From: Nemertoderma westbladi | Lineage: Eukaryota; Xenacoelomorpha; Nemertodermatida; Nemertodermatidae | Length of the DNA stretch: 64,000 nucleotides | Reading direction: 5' to 3' | Assembly: GCA_032718475.1 (NCBI GenBank) | Contig: JAUCBJ010006865.1 | Coordinates: 1-64,000 of the forward strand | In this document: piece by piece, positions 59,082 through 64,000 of the stretch | How the letters are laid out: each line of letters opens with the position of its first letter | Numbering within the stretch: the first letter of the stretch is position 1 | Position numbers and translations under genes: made by a program | Notes under the pieces: model-generated | The model's input: the letters and a program-made list of their open reading frames with translations, nothing else | Database searches by the model: none | What the model was told of the DNA's origin: nothing

Positions 59082-59282
59082 TGTGGCAGTATAATCGTAC
59101 TGCTAATGTCTCATCATAAAGTATACCGGATATGCAAAGGTATGCAATAAAAATGTGTAATATGAAGGCAGTGGTTAGCCTACACCAGTACTGCAGTAAG
59201 TAGTCAAGTGAAAACTCTCTAACACTTGTCCGAGTATATGGCAAACTCAGTAGGTCCTGAGTATGTAAGTGGCACCGCCACA
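59082..59282 (-). repeat. 5' LTR of the Gypsy element
   Basis: 201 bp. On the minus strand it is followed by TTGGTGACCCGACTGCTCAG, the likely primer-binding site (TGGTGACCC...); I do not assign the tRNA. Confidence 0.93.
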
Positions 59283-60852
59283 ATAAACTCATTATAATAT
59301 GGATAAACTTATATAGCAGATATGATTGAGTTGATAGAAGATGATCTTGGTATCAGGGAGCGATATACTCTACCTTTACAAGCGTTTGTTGATAGCTTGA
59401 TACGCGGCGACGCTGGTCCAACTACTACGGAGAACGATGGTCGTTATATCTAACCGCCAATGGCCCGGGAACAACTTGCGCGTGGGTTGGACTGCAGAAA
59501 ATTTACCGCTCGCTATATGCATCGTAATGGTACGTATATGGACTTCTTAACTACTGGTCATCCTATCGACCTACACGATACGAACGATATAGACACCAAA
59601 AGGGAAATGGTTTATTTAAATATCATACCCAGCGGAAGCGGAACGATAAACTGAGACTCGAACACGAAAATTCTATTCGAAACCGACTCGAAAGTGCAGA
59701 TGTTGAAGAGCCGGATAAACGCAGCGACTTCACCAAATACCTGGAATTCTTGAGAGAAACCTATCTCGATATTACCAGTCAACAGAATCTAGAAACTCGA
59801 TATCCTCAAGGTATACATCATGACCGCATGGTAGAACTCAAACGGCTCTATTCCACTATGATGTATCTTACCGCCGATCGACCGCTACCTGTTGTACCGG
59901 ATAGCTTCGAACGGATGGAGGAATATTGTAAGCTGGAGAAAGATCACTCGAGTTTCCCCTACAAGACGTGCGTTTTTGGTATTATTGCGAGGAATGCCCA
60001 AGACCCAACCAACAAACGGAAAGACATAAACATCCGTGGAGACGTTGCTTTAAACACGGTTTTACTCGCTATACTTGCGGGAGTTTCGAGCGAAACTTGT
60101 TCGATGTATCACCTACGCTCGTGCGACTCAGACGATCCTTAAATAAACCAATGATCAGAGTTTCGGAATACTCGATCAGAACTCCTCATTCCCCAGTGAG
60201 ACTTCAGACTCTTGATTTGATCCTATTAGTATGACGGATCCTCCCGAGCTGTACTCACTGCTCAAAGATCTAGTGTTACCTGAACAATTAGTCGGTGACA
60301 CCCCAGTTGTGGGCTTCCTAGATACTAGCCCATTCTACCTAGCCGGATTGGGACGCGGACATTTAATATCGCCGTTTAACCCTTACCATCGTCCCGTCCC
60401 GGCTTAACACGATATAACCTGTCACCAAAGTGGCGGAGAACGTTGTACCGAACGAGTTAAACGCTATTCTACAAAGATCAGAAAGGAAACCTGCGTTTGT
60501 TCAGATAAACGTAAGTTGTAACAGCAAGTCCAAGCGATAAACGAATTGTCTTTATCTCAGTTCGATTGTAAAATCCAGAATCTCTAAGAAGATATCGAAC
60601 TTAGGCAACCCCATTCTCTGTGAGAGTTTTTGGATGAACGTATCCAGCTACGAGCGGAGGAAAATCAGCTCGAGGAGAAGCATATCGAAACGGCGGATAC
60701 CCGACCATAATCCTACACCTTCTGATGCAATCATATTGCACCCTTCACCCAGGATTTATAGCCCTCCTAGTAAAGTGGCTCGCCCCAAAGAGAAAAGGAC
60801 TCTTGCTAGCCTCAAAAAACTGCGTAAACGCCGTCTGTGTAAGAAAGACTAA
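59283..60852 (+). pseudogene. element B, unidentified 3' coding remnant
   Basis: Counterpart of 31745-33240. Fragments in several frames: IADMIELIEDDLGIRERYTL and LQAFVDSLIRGDAG (59305-59450), RNGTYMDFLTTGHPIDLHDT (within 59460-59654), a 130-codon frame 59750-60142 with FLRETYLDITSQQNL upstream of RPLPVVPDSFERMEEYCKLE, a frame at 59968-60234 with FERNLFDVSPTLVRLRRS, and the basic end KRTLASLKKLRKRRLCKKD (60634-60852). The overlapping frames around 59970-60140 are both conserved with A in part, so I cannot say which was coding; an early Cys/His cluster (CEECPRPNQQTERHKHP) sits in one. Family unknown. Confidence 0.5.
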
Positions 60853-60920
60853 CTGTTTAGAGTATCTTTATATTTTAGAAACTGTGATTTGTTATATTTT
60901 ATAGACTTAAATCCCATTTT

Positions 60921-60930
60921 CTGGGAGCGG
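60921..60930 (+). promoter_or_regulatory. polypurine tract of element B
   Basis: CTGGGAGCGG directly precedes the TG of the 3' LTR; the same GGGAGCGG precedes the 3' LTR of A. This is the expected primer site for plus-strand DNA synthesis. Confidence 0.7.
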
Positions 60931-62092
60931 TGTAAAAGCTTTTGCGTAATTAGCCGGTTATTTTCCCCGTAAAGTACTCTGTAGTTGGTTTACTGGGCAT
61001 AAAAAGGCCGTGTCCTTACTGTACTGATGTTTTAGAGGACATAAAAGCCATTTCTTCTGTATTTGTACTTTAGAGGACATAATCCGCAATTTCGGGACGC
61101 AATAAGCTCGATACTCTTGAAAACAGTGTCGCTACCATGACGACGGCTAACAGCTGATATTGCCACGTCGACATTTCTTTGTTTCTTTGTTCTCTCGTTG
61201 TTCGGTCGACCAATCAGAGCGTTTTTTGTCTCTGTGTTGGAGGTGGATACAGAAACTCAGGAATTCAGTGTTATGTTTTTGCCCAGAGCCTAAGAACACC
61301 GGCTTTTGGCACCTCCGTGTTTCAGTCTTTAGTCTTACATTAGTAGGCTTAATTATAGAACGTATATCTGTTATCAATGCAATTCATATCTCAATGCTTA
61401 CTAAACATATCATGCATATCTTACTTAACATTACTGCTTTTGCTGTCGGTTATTCATTATATTTGTTGATGGAAGATTATATTTGGAATACTGATCAATA
61501 GTCAGACACCCAACCTTCTTGATATACTAAAGGTTAGAGAGACCGGTTACAGATAAACGATTGCGACTTATGTTAAGTGGTGTGAAGTGAATCTAATGCT
61601 ATTTTATAGGCCCTACATGTATTGTCTGTTATTCTCTTTGTATGTGACTAAAATTAGTGAAGGTCGGCAGATTGGTGTGCAGCATTGTGCAGCATTGTGT
61701 ATGATTGTGACTGATAACAAAGCATCTCCTAAAGAATGCGCCATATACGTGAATCTATAGCCATCTCATTGCGTCTAGTTTAAGTCATAACTCTGTTTAC
61801 ATATTTAGAGCGCCACGTCCTAAAGGAACTGTTAATATTTCCCGAAAGTGAATAATATTAGTCAGAGATTATATATTACGATCAGTCGAATAATACAGTA
61901 GGCTTACACCATCAATCATTAAGCTCCGAACTCAGTCTCCCGGGTATATCCAACGGGTGAATGATTGCGCATAGACTGGCTTCGGCTAATGTAGTGTATC
62001 AAATATTCGTCATAGGCTAAATACTATCTATCATCCAAAAGACATTCTAATTTTGGCAGGTTAAACTGTCAAAGGTCTTAAAAGCGCAAACA
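60931..62092 (+). repeat. 3' LTR of element B
   Basis: 1162 bp, same length as the 5' copy and nearly identical; followed by AACAA, the target duplication. Confidence 0.92.
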
Positions 62093-62440
62093 AACAATAA
62101 ACAAAACAATACGCGACAAAAATGAAAATATTATTATAGTTAAAGTAAAGTTACAAAATATTGCATGAATTATACTGTAGTTCCTTTTCTTCTATGATGG
62201 GTTTATAACTTTATAATATTAGCATATAATTAAAAATTATAAGTGTCAATAAGTCAGCATAATATGATAAAGTTGACATAAAATGTACGTTAAGTTTCGA
62301 ATTGGTGTAGTACTGTAGTGGTAAAACCTGTGGCCTTTAATTGACTTCTGAGTTCAGGTAGTGGGTTAGAGGGATAGTTTTCGTTTCGGCACGAATGCGA
62401 CTAGCCTTTGCACATCTCTGCCTTACATTTCACCGTATAA

Positions 62441-62953
62441 GTCAGAGAGACCGATTGATTTCCTCTGCACATCAATTCGTCATTTCTTAACTCATCGAAA
62501 GTATTTCAGCGATTCCTTTAAAGTACCTTGTTAATTAGTAGTAATTAATTTAGTTATTTCCAGTAACTCCTGATGAAAACTTTACTTTATTTACTTGACT
62601 TCATATTAATTATTTTACTTACATAAATTGTAAATTATTCTATTTCTATTTCTACTGCACATTCAAACCTGCAAGGATGATTTCCAAGTGGCAAGCCCTT
62701 GGGTTTTCAGATAACCCTAATTGAATGTGTCAATTTCTCTGATACAATTTGTAATTTGACTCTTCCCGACTTGTAATTGAATCCTAAATGGAATGTCATA
62801 AAATTTTATCGTCAGCATTCCGAACAATTTCAACATTTCAACCATTAATTACTACTAACTAAGAAGGTACTTTAAAGGAATCGCTACTGTAATACTTTCG
62901 ATGAGTTAAAAAATTACGAAATGACGCTGAAGAAATCAATCGGTCTCTCTGAC
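62441..62953. repeat. inverted-repeat element (MITE-like)
   Basis: Arms of about 110 bp (62441-62550 and 62844-62953) are inverted copies: GTCAGAGAGACCGATTGATT on the left is mirrored by AATCAATCGGTCTCTCTGAC on the right, with the similarity running through GGTACTTTAAAGGAATCGC. The loop is about 290 bp without a gene. Target duplications are not clear. Confidence 0.75.
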
Positions 62954-64000
62954 TTACTTTGAACATGAAAGGCGAAACCATTATACCTGGGAGATGGTTC
63001 TCTGGCACCATTCCTGATTATAGGGAATTAATTAAGTTGAACGACGACATCGCTTCGCTCGTGGCTTATTGGTAATTACAAACCGATAAGTTGAGTTGTA
63101 TTAAAATGGATCGAAACAAATTAATTTTACAGACACCCAAATACTCGGTGACAGTATGATATTTGAGTTATTCTGTAAAATGAATTTGTTTTAATACATT
63201 TTAAATTATGATTGAGATTAACTGCGGTGTAATTAATACGCAATATTCACGATTATATGACTTACTTATCCGTGCTTGCTCGACCTAGTTGTAGTTGTAG
63301 TACAGTAGTATGACATACTGTATGCAGTAAATATTATTACATAATTGTATCGTAAATTATTATCTTATACCGCTGAATATATATATATCTTGACTGAAGT
63401 GAACACATGAAGAAACATTAATGTTAATGGAGGGGGGGGGGGGGGGGGGGGGGTTGCACCCCCCCCCCCCCCCCCCCCCCTATTTTGGAAATTGACAAAT
63501 AAGGTTTTTTATTATATCATGTGTCGAATTTAATTGAGAATTCACATTTGCAAGCAGTTTTCTCACATCTTTTCTCAAACTCAAGTTATTACCCAAAACG
63601 TAAGAGCTAGTCTGATCTTTGACAAGCCTTCGAGTAGCACTATTTTTTACAATTGTACGGGGTCCTTTTCATAAAAAAAGGCTCTCACGGTACAGATACT
63701 AATAAAATTGCTAAAACGTTGTTTTACTAGTTATCTGTTTAGCAAGCATGGAAAATTTGTTGAATTTCATTCATTTTTGACAATATTAATTTTGAACATA
63801 GAAAAATGGTATTATCTAAAATAGCGGGAAGGTTTGAATTGTTCCACAAACTTTAAACACCCATATCTCAGAATGACATTTTTTCATGAAAAAGGCTATT
63901 TCTCCGCCAATTTTAACTGAAATTAATTGAGCTTTGGTACACTTGTTAAGATTACCTTTCTCGATACTTCTTCTAAACAAATTTGATTGTAAATGCCATG
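62954..64000. other. AT-rich flank without a gene
   Basis: No gene recognised. Contains a hairpin at about 63115-63190 (arms AACAAATTAATTTTACAGA and TCTGTAAAATGAATTTGTT, one mismatch) and the G22/C22 structure at 63432-63480. Confidence 0.5.
63432..63480. repeat. G22-TTGCA-C22 inverted homopolymer repeat
   Basis: Twenty-two G, five bases (TTGCA), then twenty-two C: a perfect G:C hairpin with a 5-base loop, or a G-quadruplex/i-motif pair. Confidence 0.85.

Larger units (their letters stand above)
54895..59282 (-). mobile_element. Ty3/Gypsy LTR retrotransposon, apparently intact, inserted in B
   Basis: 4388 bp with 201-bp LTRs (54895-55095 and 59082-59282; TGTGGC...GCCACA ends on either strand) differing at about one base that I can see. 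The 4-bp duplication ATAA flanks it (54891-54894, 59283-59286), and element A preserves the empty site at about 33184-33203. It lies on the minus strand: primer-binding region TTGGTGACCCGAC after the 5' LTR, gag, pol, G-rich polypurine tract (complement of 55098-55104), 3' LTR. Both frames are open. The coding part is strikingly GC-rich against its AT-rich surroundings. There is no env. Confidence 0.95.
29279..62092 (+). mobile_element. element B: BEL/Pao-like LTR retrotransposon, host of nested insertions
   Basis: LTRs of 1162 bp at 29279-30440 and 60931-62092, both starting TGTAAAAGC and ending GCGCAAACA, are flanked by the 5-bp duplication AACAA (29274-29278 and 62093-62097). The internal region is split by element A (30547-46740) and by a Gypsy element (54895-59282). 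Without them B would be about 12.2 kb. Order after the 5' LTR: long leader, gag-like frame, protease with truncated pol, non-coding stretch, unidentified coding remnant, polypurine tract, 3' LTR. The BEL/Pao call rests on the Gag/protease architecture and the pol remnant. RT, RNase H and integrase are absent. Confidence 0.85.

Noticed and set aside
29279-62092. A single Maverick/Polinton-type DNA transposon with 1.2-kb terminal inverted repeats
   Set aside because: The inverted pairs are explained by two LTR elements in opposite orientation; each has direct LTRs of matching length, TG...CA ends and its own 5-bp target duplication.

Overview
The window looks like a gene-poor, repeat-dominated piece of an animal genome. 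Basic composition is AT-rich and non-coding, with phase-breaking introns implied, tRNA-derived SINEs, an APE-type LINE family, a piggyBac-like element and BEL/Pao plus Ty3/Gypsy LTR retrotransposons. BEL/Pao elements and this LINE/SINE mix point to an invertebrate (marine invertebrate plausible); I cannot name the phylum from the sequence. The only candidate host coding sequence I can support is one exon of a class A GPCR (27130-27344).

Left half (1-29278): scattered remnants of one LINE family (1277-1850, 2135-2420, 13400-13890, 14272-14544, 15640-15945), two tRNA-derived SINEs (4345-4515, 23374-23523), a piggyBac-like non-autonomous element bounded by TTAA (16638-19295), a second LINE remnant (19443-19805), and four tandem arrays: a 63-bp repeat at two places (4518-5345 and 19815-21585), a 31-bp repeat of almost 7 kb (6334-13182) and a 36-bp repeat of about 3.1 kb (23524-26634). 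Long apparent ORFs in these arrays exist only because 63 and 36 are multiples of 3, or because stops are absent from the unit.

Right half (29279-62092): one large nested transposon. The outer element B is a BEL/Pao-like LTR retrotransposon on the + strand with 1162-bp LTRs (29279-30440, 60931-62092) and 5-bp target duplication AACAA. About 100 bp inside its 5' end it was hit by element A, a relative on the - strand (30547-46740, LTRs of 1198/1197 bp, target duplication TGCCC). A was then hit by a LINE (34001-37770, 11-bp target duplication), and B was hit by a Ty3/Gypsy element (54895-59282, LTRs 201 bp, target duplication ATAA). Each relative supplies the empty site for the other's insertion. 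Since A and B lie in opposite orientation, their interiors form a giant interrupted inverted repeat.

A and B both encode a Gag-like protein with zinc knuckles and an aspartic protease, but in both the protease runs straight into the segment that normally follows RNase H: reverse transcriptase, RNase H and integrase are missing. Both also carry, between the truncated pol and the 3' LTR, a decayed coding region I do not recognise. This suggests a non-autonomous BEL-derived family that moved with help supplied in trans. The Gypsy element by contrast has intact gag and pol frames, nearly identical LTRs and GC-rich coding sequence, so it is the youngest and only apparently autonomous element here. 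The right flank (62093-64000) holds an inverted-repeat element and a G22/C22 hairpin, and no gene I can see.
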